Assembly: GCA_030425785.1 (NCBI GenBank)
Contig: JAUHYJ010000032.1
Location: 1 to 13,212 of the forward strand
Source: Acidimicrobiia bacterium
Lineage (GTDB): Bacteria; Actinomycetota; Acidimicrobiia; Acidimicrobiales; Ilumatobacteraceae
Reading direction: 5' to 3'
Length of the DNA: 13,212 nucleotides
The notes under the pieces were generated by a model. That model did not search any database. It was not told where the DNA came from and saw nothing but the letters and a program-made list of their open reading frames with translations. Below, piece by piece: positions 1 through 8,225 of this stretch. How positions within the stretch are numbered: position 1 is the first letter of the stretch; each line of letters opens with the position of its first letter. Both the position numbers and the translations under genes were made by a program.

Positions 1-1830
1 GGTTCCGGTCGCCGGCTCGGTCACCGGATCGTCGGGCGAGTCGAGCGCGTCCATCGCACGATCGATGGCGCCGTCGGTCTCGAGGGCCAGGTCGAGCAGG
101 CGGCGGAACCGGCTGGTCGGATCGGCGGCCAATCCGTCGCGTGGCCCGAACTCGACGATGCGGCCGTGGTCGAACACGGCGATGTCGTCGGCGTCGCGCA
201 GGGTCGACAGGCGGTGGGCGATGATGAGCGTCGTGCGGCCGCGCCGGAGTTCGCGGATCGCTGCCTCGATCCGCTCCTCGGTGACCGGGTCGACGCGCGC
301 GGTCGCCTCGTCGAGCACGATCAGATCGGGGTCGTGCAACCACACCCGCGCCATGGCGAGGAGCTGTGCCTCACCCGCCGACACGCCGGCACCACCGGCG
401 CCGAGCGGGCGGTCGATCCCGCCCTCGACCAGCGTGGCGAGCCCGACCGAACGCAGCGCGTCCTCGACCTCGGCGTCGGACGGACGGTCGTCGAACAACG
501 TGACGTTGTCGCGGATCGTGCCGCCGAACAGCTCGACCTCCTGCGGCACGAGCGCGACGCGCGTCCGCAGCGTCTCGAGCGGGATGTCGGCGATCGGCAC
601 GCCCCCGAGTGCGAGCACCCCCGACGTGGGCTCGACGAGCCGGAGCACCAGTCGCGAGAACGTGGTCTTCCCGCTGCCGGTACGCCCGACGATGCCGACG
701 CACCGCCCGGCGCCGATGTCGACCGTGACGTCTCGCAGCACCGGCGTGTCGTCACCGTAGTCGAAGTCGACCCCGGCCGCCGACACCGCCAGTGCACCAC
801 CGGCCGGTTCCGTCCGCCCGTCGTCGGCGATCTTCGACGTGACCGCGGTGAGCGCGGCGACGCGCCGCATCGCACCGGTCGCCTTCTGGACCGTCTCGAG
901 CTCGTGGACGACCTCCTCGAGCGGGCGCTGCACGAGTAGGACGTACTGGAACAGCAGGAATGCCGTGCCGACCGTGATCGAACCCTGGGACACGAGCGCG
1001 GCGCCGGCGCCGACCGCGAGCGCGAGCCCGGCAGCGGACGCGCCCTGCACCGTCCACCACATCGCCATGAACGCCGACTCGCGACGTACGGCCGAGTCGA
1101 GCACGCCGGCGCTGTCCTCGACGAAGCGCCACATCGCGTGGGGACCCGCACCCATCGCCCGCAGGTCCTCGGCGGCGGTCAGGCGCTCCTCGATCCCGCC
1201 GTACAGGCGCGCGTACGCCGACATCTCGTCCTCGGACTCGTTGACGGCCCGGTGCCGGACGATCAGCACGGCGACGAGCGCGAGCCCGACGTAGCCGACC
1301 ATGCCGAGGCCGATCCGCCAGTCGATGACGGCGACGACGACGATCATCCCGACGACGAGCAACGCCGAGCCGACGACCTTCGGCAGCACCCGCCCCAGCA
1401 GCTCGGAGACCGAGGTGACGTCGCCGTCGACACGCTGGATGAGCTCGCCGGGCGTGTGCCGGCGGTGGAAGTCGTGGTCGAGACCGAGCACGTGGCGGGT
1501 CATCGTCATCCGCAGCTCGTTGGTGGTCCGCCAGGCGACGTGGGTGGCGGCGCGGGCCGTCACGACCGCGATCACCTGGGCCGCTACCACGACGAGCAGG
1601 AGCAGCGTCGCCCACCTGCGGATCGAGGCGGCATCGGTACCGGCGACCACGAGGTCGACGATGTGGCGCACGACGATGGGGCCGCTGATGGTCAGCGCCG
1701 ACCCGCCGGCGACCACGAGCCCGAGCGCGGCCCAGCGAGCCGCGTCCGGCCGCAGGAGGCGGCCGAGCGGCAAGCCGGCGACGGCGCCCCTCGCGGGCGC
1801 GTCGCCAGACGCGTGATCGATCTCGTGCAC
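1..1830 (-). CDS. ABC exporter half-transporter, TMD-NBD fusion (partial at left edge)
   Basis: Predicted membrane exporter that couples ATP hydrolysis to efflux of an unknown substrate. The start chosen is GTG at 1830 (MHEIDHASGD). The 610 residues in the window run off the left edge without a stop. Residues about 30-310 are the transmembrane part, with hydrophobic segments near 33-50, 74-91 and 152-190 and the coupling-type sequence GELIQRVDGDVTSV near 128-141. The nucleotide-binding domain follows from about 345: Walker A GRTGSGKTT (382-390, K388), Q-loop Q430, signature VSAGEAQLL (S484-G486-E487), Walker B LIVLDEATA (D507, E508) and switch histidine H539 in AHRLSTL. All catalytic residues are present. 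The signature is SAGEA rather than LSGGQ, a variant I recall from other actinobacterial exporters. The acidic tail after about residue 585 is non-conserved in look. A partner half-transporter may lie beyond the left edge, and the substrate cannot be read from sequence. Confidence 0.93.
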   Translation of the reverse strand, partial: MHEIDHASGDAPARGAVAGLPLGRLLRPDAARWAALGLVVAGGSALTISGPIVVRHIVDLVVAGTDAASIRRWATLLLLVVVAAQVIAVVTARAATHVAWRTTNELRMTMTRHVLGLDHDFHRRHTPGELIQRVDGDVTSVSELLGRVLPKVVGSALLVVGMIVVVAVIDWRIGLGMVGYVGLALVAVLIVRHRAVNESEDEMSAYARLYGGIEERLTAAEDLRAMGAGPHAMWRFVEDSAGVLDSAVRRESAFMAMWWTVQGASAAGLALAVGAGAALVSQGSITVGTAFLLFQYVLLVQRPLEEVVHELETVQKATGAMRRVAALTAVTSKIADDGRTEPAGGALAVSAAGVDFDYGDDTPVLRDVTVDIGAGRCVGIVGRTGSGKTTFSRLVLRLVEPTSGVLALGGVPIADIPLETLRTRVALVPQEVELFGGTIRDNVTLFDDRPSDAEVEDALRSVGLATLVEGGIDRPLGAGGAGVSAGEAQLLAMARVWLHDPDLIVLDEATARVDPVTEERIEAAIRELRRGRTTLIIAHRLSTLRDADDIAVFDHGRIVEFGPRDGLAADPTSRFRRLLDLALETDGAIDRAMDALDSPDDPVTEPATGT

Positions 1831-1836
1831 GACCCG

Positions 1837-1845
1837 ATTCTCACA
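1837..1845 (-). promoter_or_regulatory. Possible extended -10 (TGTGAGAAT) or Shine-Dalgarno before the ABC gene
   Basis: On the minus strand TGT-GAGAAT lies 6 nt upstream of the GTG start at 1830. It can be read as an extended -10 (TGN plus GAGAAT, four of six consensus bases) at the same distance as the TANNNT boxes elsewhere in the window. It can equally be read as a weak GAGAA ribosome binding site. Sequence alone does not decide between them. Confidence 0.3.
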
Positions 1846-1910
1846 GTCTGGGCATCCGGAACCGCAGCAGGTTTCGGAACGATCCGGGCGACGCCTGCCG
1901 TCACGGCGAG

Positions 1911-1916
1911 TACGGT
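1911..1916 (+). promoter_or_regulatory. Putative -10 box TACGGT for a leaderless acyl-CoA synthetase mRNA
   Basis: TACGGT ends 6 nt before the ATG at 1923, and no Shine-Dalgarno is seen in the bases between or just upstream. In Actinobacteria a TANNNT hexamer this close to a start codon usually means that transcription begins at or next to the start codon. No good -35 was recognised. The box sits in the 92-bp divergent gap shared with the ABC gene. Confidence 0.5.
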
Positions 1917-1922
1917 CGATGC

Positions 1923-3482
1923 ATGGAACTCCCGAAGCCGCTCGGTGTGATGAAGGCGCTCGCCGGCAGTGTGATGACCCCGCTCGAACGCCCGGACCGG
2001 TTGCCACGTGCCCTGGTCGCCATGGCACCGTGGGGCACCTCGTTCGCTGGCCTCGTCGCCGGAGCGGCGGCGCGCTACCCCGATCGGGTCGCCGTGCACG
2101 ACGACGCCGGGCCGACGACCTACGCGGAACTGTGGCGTCGGTCGCGATCGATCGCCGGCAACCTGCTCGCCACCGGGGTCGGGCCGGGTTCGACCGTCGG
2201 CGTGTTGGCACGCAACCACGCCGGATTCGTCGAGACGCTCACGGCGATCGCCGCCACGGGTGCGGACACCGTGCTGCTCAACACGGGCTTCGGCGGCCCC
2301 CAGCTGGCCGACGTCGTCGACTCCGAGCACATCGACGTGATCGTGCACGACGACGAGTTCGCCGACGTCGTCGGCGCGGCCGGCGCGGCGCGATCGATCG
2401 ACGAGACCGAGCTCGGTCGACTGGCGACCGACACCGCTGCGTCGATCGGACCGAACCGCGAGTCGGGTCGCATCGTCATCCTCACCTCCGGCACGACGGG
2501 GCGACCGAAGGGCGCAGCCCGCTCGACCGACCCCTCCGCGATCGAGGGCGTTGCCGCGCTCGTCGACCGCATCCCGCTGAAGCTGGGCGACACCCAGGCC
2601 ATCGCGGCGCCGTTGTTCCACGCGTGGGGCCTCAGCCATCTGCTGCTCGGGTTGTCGCGGTGCACGACAAATCTGCTCGCACGCCGCTTCCGACCGGGTG
2701 ATCTGATGGCGAGCGTCGCCGAGCACGAGGCACGCGTGCTGGTCGTCGTCCCCGTGATGCTGTCGCGCATCCTCGCCGACGACGTCGCCGAGTCGATCGA
2801 CGTCCCGTCGATGCGCGTGATCGCGTCGAGCGGGTCGGCGATCTCGGGCCAACTCGTGACCGACGTCCTCGACCGCTACGGCCCCGTGCTCTACAACCTC
2901 TACGGCTCGACCGAGGTCGCCGTGGCGTCGATCGCGACGCCCGACGACCTCCGACGCGATCCGACCACGGCGGGACGCGGGGTGAAGTGGGTCGACGTGG
3001 CGATCGTGGACGCCGAAGGCCGGCGGCTGCCCGAGGGCGAGTCGGGTCGGATCTTCGTCGGTGGCGCCGCCCAGTTCGGTGGCTACACCAACGGCGACGA
3101 CAAGGAACGGATCGAACACCTCGTGTCGACCGGCGACGTCGGGTACTTCCGCGACGGCCTGCTCTTCGTCGAGGGCCGCGACGACGACATGATCGTGTCC
3201 GGTGGCGAGAACGTCTTCCCGAGCGAGGTCGAAGAGCTGCTGCACCGCCACCCCGACGTCACCGACGTCGCCGTGGTCGGCACCGACGACGACGAGTTCG
3301 GGCAGGCACTCGCGGCGTTCGTCGTCACCGAGCACGATGCCGAGCTCACGACACGACAGGTCCGCGACCACGTGAAGGCACAACTCGCCCGCCACAAGGT
3401 GCCGCGCACCGTCGAGTTCCTCGACGAACTCCCGCGCAACGCGACCGGCAAGGTGCTCCGCCGCCAGCTCGGCGACGACTGA
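1923..3482 (+). CDS. AMP-binding acyl-CoA synthetase (FadD-like, ANL superfamily)
   Basis: This cytoplasmic enzyme activates a carboxylic acid, probably a fatty acid, to an acyl-adenylate and then an acyl-CoA. Its 519 residues are the normal length for the family. All core motifs are in order: P-loop [10 protein letters not shown] (188-197), LFHAWG (231-236), YGSTE (327-331), the ATP-ribose aspartate in STGDVG (D405), the hinge and A8 loop [13 protein letters not shown] (418-430), and the C-terminal catalytic lysine in NATGKVLR (K510). The N-terminus ([15 protein letters not shown]) resembles mycobacterial FadD12/FadD2-type ligases by recollection, so long-chain acyl specificity is an inference. 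The ATG at 1923 is preferred over the in-frame ATG at codon 10 because a -10-like box sits 6 nt upstream. The gene is convergent with the aldo/keto reductase gene, with only 24 bp between them. Chain length and the in vivo substrate are unknown. Confidence 0.93.
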   Translation: MELPKPLGVMKALAGSVMTPLERPDRLPRALVAMAPWGTSFAGLVAGAAARYPDRVAVHDDAGPTTYAELWRRSRSIAGNLLATGVGPGSTVGVLARNHAGFVETLTAIAATGADTVLLNTGFGGPQLADVVDSEHIDVIVHDDEFADVVGAAGAARSIDETELGRLATDTAASIGPNRESGRIVILTSGTTGRPKGAARSTDPSAIEGVAALVDRIPLKLGDTQAIAAPLFHAWGLSHLLLGLSRCTTNLLARRFRPGDLMASVAEHEARVLVVVPVMLSRILADDVAESIDVPSMRVIASSGSAISGQLVTDVLDRYGPVLYNLYGSTEVAVASIATPDDLRRDPTTAGRGVKWVDVAIVDAEGRRLPEGESGRIFVGGAAQFGGYTNGDDKERIEHLVSTGDVGYFRDGLLFVEGRDDDMIVSGGENVFPSEVEELLHRHPDVTDVAVVGTDDDEFGQALAAFVVTEHDAELTTRQVRDHVKAQLARHKVPRTVEFLDELPRNATGKVLRRQLGDD

Positions 3483-3506
3483 CCGCTGGTTCGGGCCGGC
3501 CGACGG

Positions 3507-4490
3507 TCAGCCGACCGCCTGCACCATCTCGTCGGCGATCTCGTCGGTCAGCTGCGGGATGACGTCGAGCGCATCCATGTTCTCGACGACCTGCGAGGCC
3601 CGGCTGGCACCGGTGATCACGCTCGACACCATCGGGTGCTTCGTGCACCACGCCAGGGCCAACTGCGCCATCGAGCAGTCGAGCCGGTCAGCGATCGGGC
3701 GGAGCCGCTCGATCTTCGCGATCGCATCCGCGTCGCTCATCCGCTCGGCCAGCCAGCCGTAGCCGGACAGCGCGGCGCGCGAGTCGTCCGGGATGCCGTC
3801 GCGGTACTTGCCGGTGAGCAGGCCCGACGCCAACGGGCTCCAGATGGTGTTGCCGTAGCCGGTGTCGGCGAACAGGCGGGCGTACTCGGTCTCGACCTTG
3901 TCACGCTCGAGCAGGTTGTACTGCGACTGCTCCGTCACCGGCTTGTGCAGATGGTGCCGCTCGGCGATGTCGATCGCGTGGCGGATCTCGTCGGCCGACC
4001 ACTCGCTCGTGCCCCAGTAGTTGGCCTTCCCCTGCGACACCATGTCGCTCATCGCCCAGACGGTCTCCTCCATCGGCGTGTCCGGGTCGGCGCGATGGCA
4101 GTAGACGACATCGACGAAATCGAGCCCGAAGCGCTCGAGCGATCCGTCGATCGCCTGCATCAGGTACTTGCGGTTCAGGGTGTTCCGCATGTTCGGGTCG
4201 CTCCCGTGGATGCCCCAGAACAGCTTGGTCGTCACCACGTACGACCAACGCGGCCATCCCAGCTCGCGGAGTGCCCGGCCCATGATCGTCTCGCTCTTGC
4301 CCCCGGCGTACGCCTCGGCGTTGTCGAAGAAGTTGCAGCCGGCATCGTGCGCGGCCTGCATGCACTCGAGCGCGAGGTCGACGTCGAGCTGGTTGTCGAA
4401 GGTGACCCAGCTGCCGAACCCCAGCACGCTCACCTTGACACCGCTGTCGCCCAGCCGCCGGTACTCCATCCGTTCCTCGGGAATCGCCAT
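3507..4490 (-). CDS. Aldo/keto reductase, Kv-beta/YghZ-like
   Basis: Predicted cytoplasmic NADPH-dependent (beta/alpha)8-barrel oxidoreductase that reduces aldehydes or ketones. Its 327 residues are standard length. The catalytic tetrad is complete: D56 (FFDNAEAY), Y61, K89 (VVTTKLFWG) and H132 ([15 protein letters not shown]). The C-terminal cofactor-binding sequence [14 protein letters not shown] is also present. Sequences such as [18 protein letters not shown] and [13 protein letters not shown] are typical of the branch that includes potassium-channel beta subunits and the bacterial methylglyoxal reductase YghZ. The catalytic histidine is the one seen in bacterial enzymes. The start ATG at 4490 lies 26 bp after the crotonase stop codon, and a TAGGGT box falls inside that gap, so the gene could be transcribed both with the crotonase and alone. 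The physiological substrate is unknown. Confidence 0.92.
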   Translation of the reverse strand: MAIPEERMEYRRLGDSGVKVSVLGFGSWVTFDNQLDVDLALECMQAAHDAGCNFFDNAEAYAGGKSETIMGRALRELGWPRWSYVVTTKLFWGIHGSDPNMRNTLNRKYLMQAIDGSLERFGLDFVDVVYCHRADPDTPMEETVWAMSDMVSQGKANYWGTSEWSADEIRHAIDIAERHHLHKPVTEQSQYNLLERDKVETEYARLFADTGYGNTIWSPLASGLLTGKYRDGIPDDSRAALSGYGWLAERMSDADAIAKIERLRPIADRLDCSMAQLALAWCTKHPMVSSVITGASRASQVVENMDALDVIPQLTDEIADEMVQAVG

Positions 4491-4497
4491 GACGGCG

Positions 4498-4503
4498 ACC
4501 CTA
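4498..4503 (-). promoter_or_regulatory. Putative -10 box TAGGGT for the aldo/keto reductase gene
   Basis: On the minus strand TAGGGT ends 7 nt before the ATG at 4490, inside the 26-bp gap after the crotonase stop codon. The 11-mer GTCGGTAGGGT (plus coordinates 4498-4508) is repeated exactly upstream of the crotonase gene. No Shine-Dalgarno was seen, so a leaderless transcript starting within the apparent operon is likely. Confidence 0.5.
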
Positions 4504-4516
4504 CCGACGAACCGCG

Positions 4517-5224
4517 TCAGAGCGCCCGGACCGCGGCCCGGTCGGCGGCGACCTGGCGACCCATCCGGTCGAGGACGTCGCCGCGGACCTTGGCGACGGT
4601 GCCGGCGTACGCCGGTGGATCGAGGGTCGCGGCGAGCTCGATCGCGATCTCGACGGCGCGGTCGAGCACCTCGTCGACGGCCACGACCTCGTCGAGGAAG
4701 CCGACGTCGACGGCCTCGCCCGGACCGGTGACGCGGGCGGTCGCGGTGGCACGGTGCACGTGGCGCTTGCTGAGCCGTTCGGTCGCGATCGTGATCGCCC
4801 AGTCAGGAAGCACCATGCCGATCGCGACCTCGTTCAAGCCGATCTTCGCGTCGATGTCGGCGCCGACCCGCACATCGCAGCCGAGCAGCATCAACGCACC
4901 GGCGGCGAGCGCATGCCCCGTACATGCCGCGACGATCGGCACACCGCTCCCCCACATCAGCCGCACGAGCTCGCCGCCATCGGCGACGAGCGCGCCCATC
5001 TGCGCGAGATCGCCACCCCGCATGACACCGAGATCGAAACCGCCCGAGAACCGGCCCTCGCGCCCGTGCACGACGACGGCACGGATGTCGGCGTCGGTCT
5101 CGGCGTCCGCGATCGATCGACGGATCGCGGCGATGAGCTCGAAGCCGAGCGCATTCGCCTTGCCGTCGTCGAGATGGAGGACGAGCACCGCGTCGCGGCG
5201 TTCGACGGTCAGGGCGTCGGACAT
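4517..5224 (-). CDS. Crotonase-fold protein resembling delta3,delta2-enoyl-CoA isomerase
   Basis: A 235-residue single-domain member of the enoyl-CoA hydratase/isomerase family acting on acyl-CoA thioesters. The oxyanion-hole segments are FSGGFDL (59-65) and [10 protein letters not shown] (103-112). Aligned by eye with classical hydratases, the first catalytic glutamate (rat Glu144) is replaced by leucine (L111), while the second is kept as E132 in [10 protein letters not shown]. One glutamate in a GLNE context, followed by a P-x-W sequence (LPDW, 139-142), matches my memory of mitochondrial enoyl-CoA isomerase ECI1. This favours double-bond isomerisation (cis-3 or trans-3 to trans-2) over hydration, a step needed to oxidise unsaturated fatty acids. 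The start ATG at 5224 has its own TAGGGT box 6 nt upstream. It could still be another acyl-CoA-modifying crotonase. The subfamily call is an inference. Confidence 0.85.
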   Translation of the reverse strand: MSDALTVERRDAVLVLHLDDGKANALGFELIAAIRRSIADAETDADIRAVVVHGREGRFSGGFDLGVMRGGDLAQMGALVADGGELVRLMWGSGVPIVAACTGHALAAGALMLLGCDVRVGADIDAKIGLNEVAIGMVLPDWAITIATERLSKRHVHRATATARVTGPGEAVDVGFLDEVVAVDEVLDRAVEIAIELAATLDPPAYAGTVAKVRGDVLDRMGRQVAADRAAVRAL

Positions 5225-5230
5225 GGCCGA

Positions 5231-5236
5231 ACCCTA
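5231..5236 (-). promoter_or_regulatory. Putative -10 box TAGGGT for the crotonase gene
   Basis: On the minus strand TAGGGT ends 6 nt before the ATG at 5224, within the 45-bp gap after the GGDEF gene. It belongs to the 11-mer GTCGGTAGGGT (plus coordinates 5231-5241) that recurs before the aldo/keto reductase gene. A 5-bp inverted repeat (CGACG/CGTCG, 5250-5265) between the GGDEF stop and this box could weakly separate the two transcription units. Confidence 0.5.
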
Positions 5237-5269
5237 CCGACCGCCGACACGACGGGCGGGCGTCGGGTG

Positions 5270-6622
5270 TCAGACGGCGACGACGCGGTCCCGCCCCTGG
5301 CGCTTCGCGGTCAACATCGCGCGATCGGCGGCGTCGATCGCGTCCACGACGCCGGGCTGGACTCGCGCGAGCCCGACGCTGAGCGTCACCCGCGACGGCC
5401 CGTTGTCCCACTCGAACGGCTCGGCCACCGACGCCAGGATGCGTTCGCCCACCACACGAGTCTGCGCGGGGTCGACCTCGTTCAGCAGCACGACGAACTC
5501 GTCGCCTCCGAAACGGGCCACGAGGTCCTGTGGCCGGCACGCCGCCGCGATCCGTTCGGCGACAGCCGCGAGCACACGGTCACCGACGGCGTGTCCCCAC
5601 CGGTCGTTGACCTGCTTGAAGTCGTCGACGTCGATGTACAGCACGACGCTGTCGTCACCGGCACCGCGCAGCGCGTCGCCGAACACGTCGCGGTTCGCGA
5701 GCCCGGTCAGCGAGTCACGCGTGGCCGCCGCCACGAGTCGGTCGCGATCGCGCCAGCGCTGCGCCAGGAGTCGCGTGACGTCGACCAGGCTCGCGATCCG
5801 AGCGTTCGCGTTGGTCGACACGGCATGGTCGTCCCCCGGCGGCAGGCACCCCACCTTCAGGTAGGCGGCGATCACCTCACCGTCGAGCACCACCGGGATG
5901 CACGCCATCCGCAGGCTGCGGTCGTCGGTGCAGAGCGGGTCGGCGGCGACGACGAGCGTCTCGGGGATGAGCGTCGGGTCGACGTTGAGGCTCTCCCCGC
6001 CGAGACCCAGGTCGCGCGCCCATGCCGGATCCGCCCACGGCGACCAGCCCGCCGCCACGGCCTCACGAACCGCCGCCGCCAACCCGTGGTCGGAGGTCGG
6101 GCCGGTGACGCGGCGCACGCCGTCGAGCTCGACCAGGAACCAGGCCTGGAACCCCCAGTCGTTGTCGTATCCGAGCTCGTCGCAGAGATGACGGCGGACC
6201 GCGTCACGCGGCTCGCCCGCCAGCTCTGCGTTCAGCGGCCGGGCCACGCTCGACTGCAGCGAGTGCGACACCAGGACGCCCACCCAACCGGTGAGCACGC
6301 CGTCGTCGTCGACACCTGTCGCGATCACGTCGATGTCGTGCTCGTCGCCGGAGCGACCGAGGATGCGGGTCCGGAACGGCATGGGCATCGGCACCGTGCG
6401 CAACGACTCGTCGGCGGACTCGACGAAGAAGGTCGCGACGGCCTGCCGTTCGCTCGGAGCGGCGAGTTCGAGCACGTTGCGACCCGTCAGATCGTCGGGT
6501 CGCCAACCGTGGAAGCCGCCGGCGCCGCCGCGCGCTTCGAGGATGGCGCCGAAGCCATCGACCCAGATCACCATCGGTCGGATGTGCTCGAGGATCGACG
6601 ACGCGTCCATACGACTCAGCAT
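5270..6622 (-). CDS. PAS/GAF-like sensor diguanylate cyclase (GGDEF)
   Basis: Predicted to make cyclic di-GMP from two GTP. Of its 450 residues, about 13-115 look like a PAS domain (MVIWVDGFGAILEA, then GWRPDDLTGRNVLEL). Residues about 140-285 form a second sensor region ending in a GAF-like strand pair (ACIPVVLDGEVIAAYLKVG). The GGDEF domain runs from D303 (DSLTGLANR) to the end. The active site is intact: D331 in IDVDDFK and GGDEF at 372-376. The product-inhibition I-site RxxD (R363-D366) lies exactly five residues before it, so an active, feedback-inhibited enzyme is expected. No membrane segment is seen, so it is probably cytosolic. It starts 72 bp after hisF on the same strand with no obvious -10 box. 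The ATG at 6610 (codon 5) is an alternative start, because the GAGG before the first ATG is too far away at about 15 nt. Confidence 0.93.
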   Translation of the reverse strand: MLSRMDASSILEHIRPMVIWVDGFGAILEARGGAGGFHGWRPDDLTGRNVLELAAPSERQAVATFFVESADESLRTVPMPMPFRTRILGRSGDEHDIDVIATGVDDDGVLTGWVGVLVSHSLQSSVARPLNAELAGEPRDAVRRHLCDELGYDNDWGFQAWFLVELDGVRRVTGPTSDHGLAAAVREAVAAGWSPWADPAWARDLGLGGESLNVDPTLIPETLVVAADPLCTDDRSLRMACIPVVLDGEVIAAYLKVGCLPPGDDHAVSTNANARIASLVDVTRLLAQRWRDRDRLVAAATRDSLTGLANRDVFGDALRGAGDDSVVLYIDVDDFKQVNDRWGHAVGDRVLAAVAERIAAACRPQDLVARFGGDEFVVLLNEVDPAQTRVVGERILASVAEPFEWDNGPSRVTLSVGLARVQPGVVDAIDAADRAMLTAKRQGRDRVVAV

Positions 6623-6694
6623 CGGCCGACCGCGGTGTCACCTCAAGCGAGTCGCGTGAAGGCGCCGCCCGCTCGACCACGCACCGTCGCCGTC

Positions 6695-7471
6695 TCAGGC
6701 GGCAGGCGGACGCACCGTGATGCCGGCGTCGGCCATGACCGTCTTCGCCTCGGCGACCGTGAACTCCCGGAAGTGGAAGATCGACGCCGCGAGCACGGCG
6801 TCCGCGCCGCCCTCGACGACGCCGTCGACGAGGTGCTGCAACGTCCCCGCGCCGCCGCTCGCGATGACCGGGACGTTGACCGCGTCGGCGATCGCACGGG
6901 TCAAGACGTTGTCGAACCCGACCCTGGTGCCGTCGCGGTCCATCGAGGTGAGCAGGATCTCGCCGGCGCCCCGTGCGACGGCCTGCGCCGCCCAGTCGAC
7001 CGCGTCGATGCCGGTCGGGGTGCGCCCCCCGTGGAGGTACACCTCGAACCCGTTCAGGACGTCACCGTCGCGAGCCTTCGCGTCGATCGCACACACGACA
7101 CACTGCGAGCCGAACTCGGCGGCGATCTCGGCGATGACCTCGGGACGCTGCACCGCAGCGGTGTTGACACTCACCTTGTCGGCCCCCGCTCGCAGCATGC
7201 GGCGGGCATCCTCGAGGGTGCGGATCCCGCCGCCCACGGTGAAGGGGATGTACACCTGCTCGGCCACCCGGTACACCATCTCGACGGTGGTGTCCCGGGC
7301 GTCGGACGACGCGGTGATGTCGAGGAACACCAGCTCGTCGGCGCCCTCGGCGTCGTAGCGGGCTGCGAGCTCGACCGGATCGCCGGCGTCGCGCAGGTCG
7401 ACGAAGTTCGTGCCCTTGACGACGCGACCGTTGTCGACGTCGAGGCACGGGATGACGCGAGCGACCTTCAT
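6695..7471 (-). CDS. hisF: Imidazole glycerol phosphate synthase, cyclase subunit HisF
   Basis: HisF uses ammonia supplied by HisH to convert PRFAR into imidazole glycerol phosphate and AICAR, the latter going to purine synthesis. Its 258 residues are the full (beta/alpha)8-barrel length. The catalytic aspartates are D11 ([12 protein letters not shown]) and D130 (CAIDAK). The phosphate-binding loops include [15 protein letters not shown] (78-91) and [10 protein letters not shown] near the C-terminal half. The start ATG at 7471 has a GAGGT ribosome binding site (7479-7483) with 7 nt spacing, which overlaps the hisA stop, so translation is probably coupled. It is the last his gene of the cluster. 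A GGDEF gene follows rather than hisI, which commonly follows hisF. Confidence 0.98.
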   Translation of the reverse strand: MKVARVIPCLDVDNGRVVKGTNFVDLRDAGDPVELAARYDAEGADELVFLDITASSDARDTTVEMVYRVAEQVYIPFTVGGGIRTLEDARRMLRAGADKVSVNTAAVQRPEVIAEIAAEFGSQCVVCAIDAKARDGDVLNGFEVYLHGGRTPTGIDAVDWAAQAVARGAGEILLTSMDRDGTRVGFDNVLTRAIADAVNVPVIASGGAGTLQHLVDGVVEGGADAVLAASIFHFREFTVAEAKTVMADAGITVRPPAA

Positions 7472-7481
7472 CGAACCGACC

Positions 7482-8225
7482 TCATTGCGGCCCGCCCTCG
7501 ATCGTCAGCGCGGCCAAGGCCTCGTCGACCGTGAAGCGTCCCTCGTAGAGCGCCTTGCCCGTGATGATGCCGCCGAGTCCGGGGATGCCGGCGAGGGTGA
7601 CGATGTCGTCGACCGACGAGACGCCGCCGCTCGCGATAACAGTCACCGTCGTGGTCGACACGGCGATGGCCAACCCGTCGACATCGGGGCCGGTGAGCAT
7701 GCCGTCGCGACTGATGTCGGTGATCACGAACGCCGATGCCGCCGGGAACCGTCCGAGCGCGTCCGCGAGTTGGACCCCGCTGCCCTCGGTCCAGCCGTGG
7801 ACCGCGAGCTCACCGTCGCGATGGTCGAGTCCGACGGCGACGGGCATGAGCGCGGCCGCCCGCTCGACGAGCGACGGGTCCGCGACCGCGGCCGACCCCA
7901 TCACGACCCGACTGACGCCGGCATCACGCAACGCCCTGACGTCGTCGACGGTCCGGACCCCGCCACCGTTCTGGAGCCGGGCGGCGCCGTCGATCTCCGC
8001 CGCGATCGCCTCGACGACCGGACGGTTGACCGGGTCGCCCGACTTGGCGGCATCGAGGTCGACGACGTGGACCCACGGGGCCCCGGCGGCCACGAATGAT
8101 CGGGCGACCGCGACCGGGTCGTCGCCGTAGACCGTCTCGGCGTCGTAGTCGCCCTTGGTGAGCCGCACGACGCGACCGGCGCGGAGGTCGATCGCCGGGT
8201 AGAGGTCGCACATCGTCGCCGTCAT
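7482..8225 (-). CDS. hisA: ProFAR isomerase HisA
   Basis: HisA performs the Amadori rearrangement of ProFAR to PRFAR, the substrate of HisF-HisH. It has 247 residues in a (beta/alpha)8 barrel. The candidate general base is D13 (YPAIDLRAG) and the general acid is D170 ([15 protein letters not shown]). The phosphate loops are QNGGGVR and [10 protein letters not shown]. The region HGWTEGSG has H143 where the dual HisA/TrpF enzyme PriA of other actinobacteria carries a substrate-binding arginine (GRGWT), so a monofunctional HisA seems more likely. That distinction is by eye. The ATG at 8225 overlaps the hisH stop as ATGA. There is only a weak GGGG upstream and a second ATG at codon 5. Confidence 0.95.
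   Translation of the reverse strand: MTATMCDLYPAIDLRAGRVVRLTKGDYDAETVYGDDPVAVARSFVAAGAPWVHVVDLDAAKSGDPVNRPVVEAIAAEIDGAARLQNGGGVRTVDDVRALRDAGVSRVVMGSAAVADPSLVERAAALMPVAVGLDHRDGELAVHGWTEGSGVQLADALGRFPAASAFVITDISRDGMLTGPDVDGLAIAVSTTTVTVIASGGVSSVDDIVTLAGIPGLGGIITGKALYEGRFTVDEALAALTIEGGPQ

Noticed and set aside
3483..3517. Bidirectional terminator between the convergent acyl-CoA synthetase and aldo/keto reductase genes.
   Set aside because: Only a 5-bp repeat (CGGTC/GACCG, 3504-3517) is visible, it lies within the reductase stop region, and there is no T-run.
6623..6694. Terminator or promoter between hisF and the GGDEF gene.
   Set aside because: No stable inverted repeat and no TANNNT box near the GGDEF start were found in the 72 bp.
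3636..7534. Very long plus-strand frames (742 and 926 residues) opposite the minus-strand genes.
   Set aside because: They read antisense to well-identified genes and have the Arg/His/Asp-rich composition expected of shadow frames in GC-rich DNA, with no recognisable domains.
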